Source: Citrus sinensis (taxonomy: Eukaryota; Streptophyta; Magnoliopsida; Sapindales; Rutaceae). From it: a DNA stretch of 64,000 bases. Location of the stretch: NCBI RefSeq assembly GCF_022201045.2, contig NC_068562.1:8910001-8974000 (forward strand), written 5' to 3'. A program made the translations under genes and the position numbers. The notes below the pieces were generated by a model that had not been told where the DNA came from, made no database searches, and saw only the letters and a list, made by a program, of their open reading frames with translations. Numbering within the stretch: position 1 is the stretch's first letter; every line of letters begins with the position of its first letter. Shown here piece after piece: positions 36,300 through 48,990 of the stretch.

Positions 36300-36351
36300 A
36301 GTATTAATTGAAAGGGGATTTCTTCAGTATTAATTGAAAGGGGATTTCTTC
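36300..36351. repeat. Tandem duplication, two exact 26-bp units
   Basis: agtattaattgaaaggggat plus ttcttc is present at 36300-36325 and again at 36326-36351 without mismatch, about 370 bp upstream of the MTV1 start codon, so possibly within its promoter or 5' leader. Confidence 0.93.
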
Positions 36352-37707
36352 TCTTAAATTGATTGAAAAGAAATTCGAGCGAGAGAAATTGTGGGTTACT
36401 GATAAATGCCGAGAAGAAAGAAACAGTACAGCCAGTTTCGGGGAATCAAAGACATGTAGCCGCCTAATGAGGAGATGACTTGCTGGATGACTCACCGACG
36501 TGTCATTTCTGGCCTCGGTTCGAGTGTTTGGTTAGTTCTGCCCTTGCGCACGTTAGCATTTTTCTTTTATTTTATAGAAAATTATTATTAGTCATCATTT
36601 TGCTTTATTATTTTAATAATCATTTAAATTAAAAAAAAGCTTCATAGTTTATAGTCACTCAGGGTGTGTGTGTGTATATATTACGTAATTTAAGCATGGT
36701 ATGTGTAAAAATGAAGTGATTTAGTAAAAAGGATACGGTTAGGAAAATTATCAAATGATGTGGTGTTTATTTATTTATTGGTAGAATAGTAATTTATGTT
36801 CATTATATAATAAATAAATGATCTATAACATTAGGATTTAAGTTTAACACAAATGTTCAGATCCGTAAAATTATTAATACTAAAATATGTATAAAGTAGG
36901 TTTTACTAAGTTACATAATAATGTAACATACATCAATATAAGAATTGTTCTAAACAAAGCAAATGCGGCAGTGCAGTTGCTTAAACAAACTCTTAGTTTA
37001 GTTGTCAAATACTTTTTAGTTATTAACCATAATTTTTAGGTTGATGTAAGATACAATATTTTGTAACTTAGCCACATGTATATAATATATTATAATTTTG
37101 CAAACTTCAAACAAAATAGTAATGAACCACCTTATTATTTTTGTTTCTTACCAAAATCTTAACAAAATATATTATGATTTTACGAAATTCAAACAAAAAT
37201 AGTAACGAACCCCTTTATTGTTTTCGTAACAAGGAATTTTCCATTCTTAAGACTTCTTAAAATTATTCCCAAAAAGAATCAAAATTATTATAGAGTTTCA
37301 ATAATTATCCAATTTCATTTATACATTGAAAGATTAATTCACATATAACATATAATTACAAACGTTGATCCTTCACCGGTCTTCGAAATGGGCTTTGCCT
37401 CGATTTCCTATGGCCAGGCCCAATAGTTGGTACTACAAATATTAAATTAATTAAATAAACTTGTGAGCGGGAATTAACACGTCACCTTTTTCATTACACA
37501 AAGTGTACTCACTTTTGTCTTTTGCTGTCAAACAGAATCTTTGTCCGAATCGAAAAAAGAAGGAACTTTTCACCCTTCACTTGGAAGATTCACTTCCCAA
37601 AATTAAACTCCATTTATGTTGCGTTAACTTTTTGAATTGAAGTGGGAATCTTGAAAAATATGAATTTTTAGATTAGGAGTGTGGAATGGGAGTGAAAATA
37701 GGGTGTT

Positions 37708-38443
37708 TACTTAGACTAAATAAAAATATAAATTGTCAATTAGAATCCCAATTATTTATTTACTTTGTTTTGGATTGAGGGTAAATTATTTTAAATTACA
37801 ATTTTATCCTTATGTACAGAATTATAATTTGTAATTAAAAAATTAATAAAAAATATATTTGGAAAATAAAATAAATATTTTATTATATTTATAAATTAAT
37901 AATAATTACTAATATTCTTAATTATGTAAATCATAATTTTTTATTAATTTTAATTTAAATTATGTGAATAAAAATTATTAATAATAGCAACACAAATGAA
38001 ATATTATTATTGATAATATAGTACAAAATTAATATTTTTTTAGAATAAAATATTTATTATTATTAATTAAATAAATAATTAATATTTATTAAAATTAATG
38101 TTTAATATTATTAATTTAAATATAATATTTATTTATTTTATTTTATTAAATTTAATAAAATAAATATGATATAATTATTATTTTTAATAAATATGATATT
38201 ATTTATTTTATTAAATATTATTTATTTATTTTAATTTTAATTATAAGAATAAAATGAGAAGAGGGGGGAGTGGATTCCCACTCCCACCTCCCCCCATGGG
38301 AGTGAGAATCCCACTCTCCACTCTAAAATTGAGTGGGACTCACGGATTCCCACTCCTATTCTCTTTTTTTTAAGGTAAGTAAACACTGGAGTGGGAGGAA
38401 TCCACACTCCACACTCCCACTCCAGCAAGTAAACACTACCTTA
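37708..38443. mobile_element. Probable TIR element with GTGTTTACTT ends
   Basis: The left side has ggtgtttactta (about 37707-37718) and the right side aagtaaacac (38428-38437), with another inverted copy at about 38377-38386. Between them lies a very AT-rich core and a block of repeated gtgggagt/actcccac units at 38265-38425. Ends of the type TAGTGTTTAC occur in plant TIR transposons. No target duplication was recognised, so the family and limits are uncertain. Confidence 0.4.
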
Positions 38444-38819
38444 ACCTATATATACATCTCTCGGAATTTTCAAAGAAATTTTCTATTCAGTCCTCAGTGC
38501 ATGCTCTGACCATAAAAGGCTTTTACGGAAAGGTTCTGTTTACTTTCTTTTATCATCCTCTGTATCTTTTATTTATTTTACAAGCCTTGGAATGAATCAG
38601 AAATTGAGTTTGCATCCAGAAAATTCTAATTAGAGTAAAGTGCAAAATTTGAACCCTTTTTTTTTTAAATTTTCTAGCAATATCTGTTTTTCTTTGTTTG
38701 TTTTAGCATTCTTTCACATTAACGGGAAATTGTATGATCAGAGGCATATGTTTTATACTCCATTGTGTGCCTTAAATTTGATGATAATTTATAATATGTT
38801 ACGGATTTGAAGAAGAATA

Positions 38820-39622
38820 TGGATGGATGAGAAAACTGATGGTGCGGATCGAATCTCGGAGTTGCCTACTAATATTATTCACGACATCATGATTATGTCC
38901 CGCATGCGCACTAAAGAGGTAGCTGAAACCTGTACACTATCGAAGAGATGGAATTTAGTGCAGAAATCATACGCAATCTTGGATTTTGACATAACCGACT
39001 TCATAGGAACAGCTTTGGATCCTAAATATTAATTGTTCATACATGGACAAAGAAAAGATGTTTCGGAAATGTATGGAGGAATTTGTAAGATATGTTGATT
39101 GGTCGCTTCAAAAGTTTAGGCTATCAATATGTCCGCTTGATGTTGAAAAATCAGCTTATCTTGTTGTGGACACTTTCTGGTACCTTAAAGTGAATAAACT
39201 TCTTGCACAATCCAATCGAATTGAAGATCTCAAGCATCTATCTCAAGTCTGGCAAAGTTTGTCTACAAATCCCTTATAATTGATTATTAACATTTAACCA
39301 CTGTTAATAAATTTTTTATTGTTCTCAACAATTTGTCCCCTCTGATGATTTTTTTGTGAATTATCAAGATTTCATTTAGATTGGAGGGGTTCGGAGAAAC
39401 TTTGCCCCCCATTCCCTTGTGAAGTTGAGAATTTATCTCTCTATATAGAAACTCCTCCATCAAATTATAAGGCTTCGGTCAATAGCAATCTCTCAGTTTG
39501 TAGTCCTAAGGTTTTTTCTGCCGATGAATCTTGGACAGAGAAAAAGATCATTGAAGTATGTTCATCTTATTACAGGCAAGAACTTATAATAATCTACTAC
39601 AGCACTATCGAATTTGAATAGC
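38820..39622 (+). pseudogene. F-box/LRR gene remnant
   Basis: The segment from 38823 encodes an F-box-like start (DRISELPTNIIHDIMIMSRM, then TCTLSKRWNLVQ), stopped by a TAA at 39030-39032. A second open segment at 39043-39279 (EMFRKCMEEFVRYVDWSLQ pattern) continues with sequence typical of plant F-box/LRR proteins and also ends in a stop. A third at about 39368-39622 (PCEVENLSLYIETPPSNYK, ending STIEFE) lies in another frame. The normal leucine-rich middle is missing. Stops, frame changes and length point to a pseudogene; an intact gene would encode an SCF ubiquitin-ligase adaptor. Neighbouring genes are intact. Confidence 0.75.
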
Positions 39623-39815
39623 TTGGAGCATCTTCAAATGGATTTAACAAACTGTATATACAAGTTGCATTTCCATTTCCCGGCATTTATGCATGCATCC
39701 ACATATTTACAATATTTTGAAAGCGGGAACTTATAATAATTCCGTGCAAATTGCAAAGAATAAGCAGCAATTGCACGAAATTTATTAGGCAACAGGATTT
39801 TGTACAAACCATGAC

Positions 39816-42800
39816 TCATGGCATTGTAGGTGGATCTTCCAGGTTGCCCCATGACTTAACTTCCATCTTCTTAGTTCTCTCTAGTTGTTTCACAACATCC
39901 AGCCGCTCTGTAGAATATGGAGAAGGGATCTAATAACAGACAGTGGAAACAGAATTAGGAGGATAGAAAGAGAGCCAAAGAGAGTTCCATAATTGGAAGA
40001 GAACAAGACTCACCATAGATGGCATATACCTCTTGATAGCTGCTAGTATTGCAGCATGGCCTACGGCAGATACCTAGTCATGAAAAAGGAGAGAAGATGC
40101 AGTCAGATCTTCAATAATTGTTTTCTTGATGCTGTGATAAACTCTGCTTCTTAATATAACCTCATAATAGAAGCTGTCACATATTTAAGGATTGAAAAGA
40201 AGAACACAAAATGTGCCTTTGAGGTGAGGCACAAATATATATATATTTTTTTAAAAAGGTTCAAGTAAATGAGACAACAAGATGATGCAACAATAAAAGT
40301 GAGCTTCTAGACATGCAATCTATCACAATTTAATAATCTAGCTTTGTGTCTATCATTGAAAGAAGTCACAGCCAAATGAAAAGTAGGGCCTTAATTCGGG
40401 TTTTAAATTCACTGAAGGCTGCAGTTCCTTGTTAATGATTGCAATACTTTCACTGCCATTGTGGTCAATTGCAACTTAGCCAGAAAATTAGAAAGGAAAA
40501 GGAAAACAGGGACCAATGACAGCTCTTATGACATACGAGGATTATTATCTTTAAAGGGAAAGAAAAAATAAGGAAAAACTAAAATAGAATAAAAAATTTA
40601 GTTAATTTAACATCATTTCCTTGGGGACAAATTATCCTTGCTCTTTGTGCCTCAATGGATCCTTTAATTATTTCAAGGCAAAAAAGAGATGTGATAACTA
40701 GCGAGATGATGATTCTGCAGAATGAGGCAAATAGGTATGAGTACGAGTCTCTTGTAAAGCTTCCTAACACACATCTCCGTTTATACATATCATCAAATTT
40801 GACAATGTTGAGCCTTTTATAAATATACTAAGACATGATACATTCCCAGCAAAGGCAGCTTGATTGTGAAAAATTCTTACATGAACGGTCAGATATTAGT
40901 TCACTTTGCAATTCATTAGGGCAAAACAAAGGGAAAAATGTTTGTTTAGCTCCTTTTGTCTTTGTCGTTGGTGATTAACTACGGTGATTATGATAAAGAG
41001 AAAATAAAACAAGCACTTACAGGAAGTAGCATTAGAATTGTGATTGGGATGAGTGTAGTGATATCATTTACGGTTCTTTTTATCTTCCTTCTTTCCCTCT
41101 CTGTAATCTTGTGACCTTCCAACTGCCTTAGAAGTAATTCCAGACACGTCATGATATCTATAAAGAGCAATTGGGTCCCCATCCATACATCCTATTAAAC
41201 AATTCGGATTGCAAAACTGATCATTGAATCTATGAACTTTCAAAAAAAAAAAAATCAGATGACTGTAAGCAAGGAAACAGAGTCTTTACCATGCTAGTAG
41301 ACATCAATTTGATGCTGTATTTCTTAATTAAACCTTCTTGCTGGGCATTTGATTTGGCAGCGTTGGTCCCCTCCACAAAGGTTATTGCATCTCCCCCTGC
41401 TGAGCTGCTGTCCTGCCATTACAAATCTGAGCATGAGGGAAACACAAGACCAACACAAATTGGTTTGCCTATCTCTCACAATGCAGTGATTCAAGAAGAC
41501 ATCCTTGTATGCCAAATTTCTTTATCATCCCAATACAACTGACCATGGTACATGTTTTTCTAATTCTTCCCTCATTCTTATATCTCACGGCATCCGTTGA
41601 TTGTCCCCATTTTCAATTAAAATTATTTCTAGCTCCACAAGAAACATCTAATTTATGTTGGCTCGAAAACACACCTCCACATGGATGCTTGGGTTAGCAA
41701 AAGTAATATATACCAACCTGACATGAACTATCATTACCAGTTAGCCGTACCTTTCTCAAATTAAATGGATGTTGAGGTTTATTGTTTGTATTTCCCCGCG
41801 TCACCAACTCAGTTGGCTTTTCTTTTGCTTCAAGAGCTGCAGAGAACCTGCTTGTGCTTTTAGTTCCTAAAGATGGTATGCGATCAGAAGACCCTGTTTC
41901 TGAATTCTTTAGCAGTCCGCTACTAGAGAACATCAACAGAAAGGCAATCACTACCCATCTTCAGTCATTGAACAATTAGACAAAACATCACTCCAGGCAC
42001 CAACATACCTTGATATATCATAAGCAGCCCAGTAGTCATCTAGGCAAACAGTTAGCAGGCTTTGGCTGGGAAAAAAAAGAGAGAGAGAGAGAGAGAGACA
42101 GCACCATATCTTAGAAAATAATGGGGCCACTGGAATGCAAAATTTAGAACACGTAAAGCTTCAAAGTGAACAAGATATTTTTGGCTACCTCCGGAGCAAG
42201 AAAGCCAGCAATTCAGCCTCCAAGGGCTGTTGGGCAGAACGAGTGAAGTGAGCAAACCCAGAGAACACATCATAGCAAACAGTAAAAACGTTTGATAGAA
42301 TAATTTCTTTCTCTGCTTGAATAGCATGATGTTTGGACCTTCTCTCTTGATTGCAGAAGGAAGGAAATGCGGCATAAAAGTCAAGCCACCCGATTTCATC
42401 AGTTACTACCTGTAAAAATGAATTTTTAACACATTCAAATAATTTACACTTTGCAGTTCCAATAAAATTGGTGGAAGCTTACCTCCATGAAGAGTTGATA
42501 CATTGATATTGAAGAAAACTCTGGGTAAATGAAAAGACTGCCACACTCCAAATAGCTGTAGGCAAAGCATTTTTTGATCTTCATGCTCCTTAGTTTTAGA
42601 GATATACCAAAATATCTAGAATCCAACAAACTTATAAATTATTTTACCTGAGGAAATCCTTGAGCATCTCATCAAGATCATTTATGCCCTTACTTGACAA
42701 GAATTTTCTAGTCTTTCTTCCCAAATATGCAAAAAGTCCTAAAGTAACCAAACTATCCGCTTGAACCTGTCACAATTTAAAGTTCAAGTCAAATGATCAA

Positions 42801-45374
42801 ATATAGAATATACAAATTCATATCCATAACATCCTGTTTGACAAGTGAGTATGAGGGAAGGCAATTCCAATTGAATGAAAGACATGGACCAAATTGAACA
42901 CTTAGCAAAGTCCTTAAAAGCAGTGACATGAGTGAAAAATAGAACCAACCTTTTCATGCAAAGTTTTGGTCTCTAAAAGTACACTCTCTCTGTGGAATGC
43001 GACCAAGAGTTTCTTTTGAGCCAACCCAATCCAAAATTCTAGCTCCTCAACGTTATTGCAGGGCAGGACCTTTTTGCCAAAATGAGAGAGAAAGTCTGGT
43101 TCAAATCCTGCCTCGGTCGCTAATTGATGCAGCTTGTCCACGGATACGAAACTATACGAAATATTCATTAGCTCTATTGATGCATCCTCAATTGACATTT
43201 TAAACATGGGACAGGAAATACGCCCAGGACCCAGTTTCCCTATTGCAACACAGCAGCTGATCGCTACTATTATCCCTGCAACACCACTGAATGTTTTTCT
43301 GTTTAGCTTAAATTCCTGATTGTTGAATAATAAATAAATAGAATCTGAAAAAACATGAACTCACATGCACAGGCACAAATATTGGAATATCATCAGCAGA
43401 TGTAAAGATATGTTATTGATTGGAAAGGAGGTTATCATCTGATAGACCAAAAAGTTTATGCTAAAGGCTGAAGTTTTTGAGCAAACCTTCCTGCGTATTC
43501 TATAGACCACTTCTTTAATAAAGAACTGAAAAATCCTGCAATACGAGGTAATTCCACAATTCTAAACCATTGTAACAATTCCGAATGCCTCATGCTCAAT
43601 TGATTTTCAATGAACTCTCCTGCCGCCATCATCTTAGGGAACAAGCTGAAGCAAACAAATAGGAAAAATAGTTACTAATAGTCAGCATTTAAATGATAAC
43701 TGCACAAAAATACTAAGACATTATAGTCAAATGTTAAGGCAGACTTATATTCTCAATTTATATTAACTCCATGAAGCTGCTCATCGAAATAATATTCCAT
43801 AAAAATGAAATATCAACAAAAAATAATAATTAATTCAATTTTTCTCCAGTTCTTGAGCACTCACATCTCTTTAACTGGAGCATGAATGTTGTGACGATCT
43901 TGAGAGAGCAAATTCTCCACTTCAATTGCCATTTTTAATAAAGCATAAACCGCTACCTGAAGAGCCATACGAGTCAATGATTCTTGTTCCATTTTCTCAT
44001 GTCTTCTAATAATTGATAAAGAATGCTCCACCTCGACTCAACTTAGAGAACACTGTAATGGTTGTTCAAAACAAATTACGGGAGGTATGCACAGAAACAT
44101 GTAAATGTTTAGATTACCAAAATGAGTATGGATCACCAACCAGATGATATCAAGACTCTTCTATATAAAATAGACACAATTATTTGGACTCTTCTTTTGC
44201 AAGTTACAAAAACAGTGTTAGTGTTGCAACATGGTATGTGCATACTCTATAAGCTATACGTCTATGCCATTCATGGACATCCTTCCCATTCCAAGCCATT
44301 GCAAGCTCTGCACCGCTTCCAGGCAATTCAAGTGACTCAATTGCATGGGAAAAGCTCCCGGCGGATTCATGCAGTACCCATACAAGACAATTCACCCGAT
44401 TAAATTCCATTTCATCACCTTCAGCTTCAGTTATAGGAGAATCACTTTCATTACTGGCTTGGTCAGAAGCAGAAGTAGTTGTAGATGAGAACGCCTTCAA
44501 CGATACATGACTAGAAGTGGTATAATATTTAAACAAAAATTTAAATGAAGACTTATTCTTTGAAAAGAGATATTTGTCTTGTTCCTTTGCATTAAACCCA
44601 GATGAGTTGAGTACATTTGTATTTATATTGCGTCTGATTTCTGATCCAAAAGATTGACTGTAAGAAAAACAAGGACAGCAATTAAATCACAAGCTTCACA
44701 AATCTGGAATTCTAAGAAAAATGGAACAGTCGAATAGAAAAGAGTAATAAAGATAAAACATTAGGATGATCAGCTTTAGTGAATATTGCTTATCAATCAT
44801 GTTCGTATGAATGTAAAATAAAGTCAAGTCTACTTAGTAAGAGATTTTCTTTATTTGACCAAACATTATATACAACAAAAGCCATTGAGCGGCGTTTGAA
44901 CCCCAAATCTCTTCTATATTAAAGTAACTGGCACCCACAACCAAATATGACGTTTGTATCTTTAAAGATCCTCATTGAAAACCTTATTTTCAAAACGAAA
45001 AAAATAATGGACTTGAGACCCACGAGCTCACTTGTTCTTACAAAAACAATGGAATGATATGTAGATGAAAAACTGAAAAACTATAAATTAAAAGAAATAA
45101 AAAAGCAAACCCACATAAGTTTTTGCTCTAAATTATAATATATCCCACAAAAAAGAAAAAAAAAAGAATCTAATCAAGAATGACAATCACTGATACATCT
45201 AACATTAACAAAGTGCCCACTGTGGGACCTTAAAATCAAATATTGCAGAAATAAAAAACTAAAATCTTAACAAACCCACATCCAATAACGCAATATGTAT
45301 ATATATATATATAGACTGGGAGGGAGAGCTTACGTGTGGAGGAGGGGCAGGCGGAGAGACAAATGGGAAACCAT
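39816..45374 (-). CDS. LETM1-like protein (organelle membrane)
   Basis: Fourteen exons on the minus strand: 45334-45374, 44246-44657, 43865-43956, 43487-43645, 42950-43286, 42648-42766, 42483-42555, 42189-42409, 42009-42065, 41751-41922, 41290-41412, 41021-41191, 40014-40073, 39816-39929, about 716 residues. The N-terminus MVSHLSLRLPLLHTQ and the Ser/Lys/Asn-rich stretch after it look like a mitochondrial or plastid targeting peptide. A hydrophobic segment SGVAGIIVAISCCVAIG at about 235-252 and another, TTLIPITILMLLPVSAVGHAA, near the C-terminus flank a conserved domain with AIQAEKEIILSNVFTVCYD and SGFAHFTRSAQQPL. The last part (PSPYSTERLDVVKQLERTKK) is LETM1-like. True LETM1 proteins are inner-membrane factors in mitochondrial cation balance and ribosome binding; for this plant subfamily the exact role is not established to my knowledge. 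There are no EF-hands. Confidence 0.88.
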
Positions 45375-45781
45375 GAATGGGGCAAAGGGAATGGAAAGAG
45401 TAAAAGAAGAAGATCTGAGGATGAGTTGTTGAAAGTATAAATAATACTGATTAGTACAGAACCAGATAATGAGTAAAGCGTAGTCATCGAGGCACAGAGA
45501 GAGAGAGAGAGAGTAAAAAATAATATTGAATTGGCGAGCTGGTGCTGGCTGTTTGCAGTTGCCGCCTAGGGTTTATCTCCCGCCAGCAAGTCAGCAACCG
45601 TTGTATTTTTTTGAAGTTTTGCTGATTCCTGTTTTGTTTTCGACAACTTGTTTCTTGTAAGTAACTAATTATATATTTTTTATGGTCTTTTTTTTTTTTT
45701 CTGTTTGGAAATATTCAACTTATATAATTAGTTTATCAACATATTTTCTTCATAAAATTAAGCAAATGATCATTAATTCTT

Positions 45782-46593
45782 GAGTAATGACACATGTTTC
45801 CTCTATTTATCTCAGTAGCCTCCAATTTCACTTCACATTATTTATTTCTAAAGTCACTTTAAAAAAATAGAAAAAGTTAATTCTATTTTATTTTCTTTCT
45901 CTCACAAGAATCACCATCAATCCTCCTGTCCCCTATATATTTTCACCAACCAAATTCACCATTAAGATCACTACCACCATTTTATGTTTATTATGTTTAT
46001 CAACACATCGCCGATTACGGTATACAGTGAGTTTTTGTTGTTGGGTTTCATTAAATTTCATAATAAATTGTGAGTTTTGTTGTTATTAATTTTATTGCTT
46101 TGAATTTGTGTGATAAATAAATCAAATAAACCCATTATATTTCCATGTCAACAAAGAAAAAAATTAAAAAAAAATAATCGATTTCAATAACAACTTAAAT
46201 CACTTCAAATAGTAGAGGGTGATTTTTTTTTTAATTCTTTTTTGTTTCCTTTGTTTTATATTTGTACATATCGTTCCATTTTTACTTTCTTTTTTTTTTG
46301 TTTTAAATGGTTCGTATCCAACAATATCAAATTGATTCATTTGCAAGTTTGATATAAACCTCTTTATCTACTAGAATATTACAGGCTTTTTTTTTTTAAT
46401 CAACGTACTTTCATTTTCATAATTTGATAATCTAAGAAATTGAGAGAGAGAGAGCATGAGAGAGGGATGAAAAAAAACTTTACATCATTTTTTAATTTTT
46501 AATAAGAGTAATTTAAAAAATAGATGAGCTACTTAAAAAGTGAGGGCTGCTGAGAATAAGATAAATAGAGAAGTTTAATAAATATCACTACTC
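45782..46593. mobile_element. Mutator-like non-autonomous element, 812 bp, exact 9-bp TSD
   Basis: Left end GAGTAATGACAC and, read inward from the right, GAGTAGTGATA. The arms share further landmarks in the same order (ctctatttatct, cagtagcc / cagcagcc, then acttc / acttt), so the inverted repeat is long but degenerate. The target copies ttaattctt at 45773-45781 and 46594-46602 are identical. The interior is AT-rich and has no ORF. The ends match those of the 47102-47303 element. Confidence 0.82.
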
Positions 46594-47101
46594 TTAATTC
46601 TTATTTCAAAGGATGAAAGGGTCATCTTATGTTTCAAATTAATGGAATTTTCTACTCATTTAAATGTACCATTATTAAGGCCGATAGGTAAAATTAATAT
46701 TTATTTATTGTCTTTTACAACAAAGTCTACCTTGTGCTTGTATTTGGAAATTCTAAAATCCTCAGCAGCTACCTCAAAGTCTACCTTGTCCTCGAAATTT
46801 ATCCATTTATTTCAACTAGCTCACTTATTATGTTCATGACTGTATTTTTGTTGGAAAATAAAACATAAATAGAACTGTTAAGTCATCAAAATTATGTCCT
46901 GAGAAAAAAAAAAAAGAAATCATCACAATTTTTACGCTTGTTGCTTCTATCTTTGGGTTATTTTCCACAACGGCGCGATCTCATCATGATAATAAAAAGG
47001 AAAGAAAAAATAATGATAGATTTCATTTTAACAATCCAGAGACAAGAAAAGAGAAGTGAAAAATGTCCTGATTTTGAGTTGAGAAATTTCATTTATTTTA
47101 A

Positions 47102-47303
47102 GAGTAATGATACAGCCACAAACTCTTGTACAAACTTATTTTGTACAAACTGATGTGGCATTAATTCATTGGTTGAATTAAATATCACTTGGCCCACATA
47201 ATTTGTTTTTATTAATTTATATTTTAATTCAACCAATGAATTAATATCACATCAGTTTGTACAAAATAAGTTTGTACAAGAGTTTGTGGTTGTATCATTA
47301 CTC
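47102..47303. mobile_element. 202-bp Mutator-like MITE, exact 9-bp TSD
   Basis: TIRs of about 82 bp start GAGTAATGATAC on both sides and are nearly identical (for example ccacaaactcttgtacaaac and atgaattaat). A centre of roughly 40 bp separates them. Flanking copies ttattttaa at 47093-47101 and 47304-47312 are identical. The high arm identity suggests a relatively recent insertion. Confidence 0.92.
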
Positions 47304-48990
47304 TTATTTTAAACTTTTTCTACAAAAACGGGATTTGAAGCCCCAGTCTTGTAGAAGTGGGCCTTCGGCCCATTTGTCTGCTTTCAATTCTTTGGGCTTC
47401 AAGATTCTTCACCCTTATATTTTTTTCAAGATCTGGAGGCTACTAGTTAATCGATGCGTCATTGGGTATGATGTCTTTTTATGTTTAAAATAAAAATGCA
47501 GATCATTAAATCGCATAATAATAGCTTCCCTTCATTAATTCATTTCATTTGATTGGATGAGAATACTTTACTTATATCGTATGCATATTTTATGTTAAAT
47601 TGTGACAAACTGCTTTTACATAATCACTTATTTAGTTCTAAATATATAGTATCGAAAATTTTAAAATATTTTAATTTATCATTTATCCATACACCCCCAC
47701 CATAGTTTTTTTTAAATCTATTTAAAAAGAAAATAAACTATAATAATCTTTCTCTTTCTCTTTGTATCATTGGTGGCTTTTGAAAAAACAAAAAAAAAAA
47801 AACCATTACTATATAAATGGTATTTTTAGATATTCATAATAGATGATTTGTAGTTTATAGTTTTGGTAGAGAACGACATATTGTTTCTTAAAAAATGTAT
47901 AAATGACAGATCGTCATTCGTCTGATTCATTCATGTAATCGACCTGCGTAAGTAGTATGCACCGGCACATATATTAGATGACTGGTTGTTTATGTTATAA
48001 TTACTAACGACATGTTGTTATTTATGTATAAAGAATGCAGATGATATAACATCTATCACATTTCTTGATAAATGATGCATTATCTATCATGTTGAATTCC
48101 GTGTGATTTTAATAAATAGATTTTTTTTTACAATTACATGGAATTATAATCATTACAATTGTAATTGTAAAAGAATAAAAAAAATAGTGAATCCAACTTT
48201 AAGTTTCAATTTTAGTCCCAACTCTTGCGGGTTACTTAATCTATTTAATTATGAGTTTTATAATGCATAAAATTACTTATTTGCCATCTCGCAGATATGT
48301 TTCTCAATTTTAATAGTAATTACAATACAAAATTAGGTTTTCTTATTTTTAGAAAGTTAAGGTTCTTTTTTTTAGCAAATTAAATATATAGGTGACACGT
48401 AGCATTTTTTAAAAGTAAATAAAAAAAATAATTGATTGGATTTAAACCATAAATCTATAATATAAACCAATCCATTAACATTGGATTTTCTATTTTTCAA
48501 TAATGGTAATATTTATGTTTGACCCCCTCATTTTATCTGACGAAGCCCCATTACGTTAAACCCGTAGAAAATTTTATAATAATCTAATCTATCATTTTTT
48601 CATACACCCCACCACATGAAAAAAATGTATGGAAGAATATCCGTCGAACTTATTTTGTTAAATATGATATCCTCTCCAAAACAAAATAAAATAAAAATCC
48701 TCAGAAAAAGCAAACCATATATAGACAAGAAGATAAAGACTAAAGAGTGTCATTCAAGCATGTCTCCCAATCCATCCATTATCGTCAGAAAAGCCGCAAT
48801 GGACCACCACAACAAAGACTTTTTACAACCTCCAAAAGAAATGATTTAAAAAGAAGGATACCAAGAAACTAAAGAAGAAAAGAAGAAAGAGCCAAAGCTG
48901 CTTTTCCTTCTTTTATTACAAAAAAGAAAGAGCCAAAAGCAGGTGATCAAATGATTTAACTAAACTTTTAAACAAAGTTTAACTAATTAA

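Larger units (their letters stand above)
35934..38810. other. MTV1 5' flank and AT-rich intergenic DNA
   Basis: The first 500 bp upstream of MTV1 hold a small tandem duplication. From 36540 onward the DNA is strongly AT-rich with no gene apart from a probable transposon at 37708-38443. Confidence 0.6.
45375..48990. other. Intergenic interval with two Mutator-like elements
   Basis: A GA repeat lies just upstream of the LETM1-like start (about 45493-45514). Two transposons occupy 45782-46593 and 47102-47303. Two imperfect direct copies of a roughly 55-bp sequence with tttatcatttatccatacac (about 47653-47710 and 48567-48620) lie about 910 bp apart. ORFs at 46642, 46938 and 48616 are not protein-like. 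Confidence 0.6.

Noticed and set aside
42052-42399. 115-codon minus-strand ORF that appears to continue an exon of the LETM1-like gene with a frameshift
   Set aside because: Re-reading the line junction at 42360/42361 (aagg aagg) shows the true frame is open through FYAAFPSFCNQERRSKHH; there is no frameshift, and the ORF is another frame.
46642-46839. Possible retrotransposon fragment
   Set aside because: A faint resemblance to a retroelement C-terminal end on the opposite strand could not be extended; no reverse transcriptase or integrase motifs nearby.
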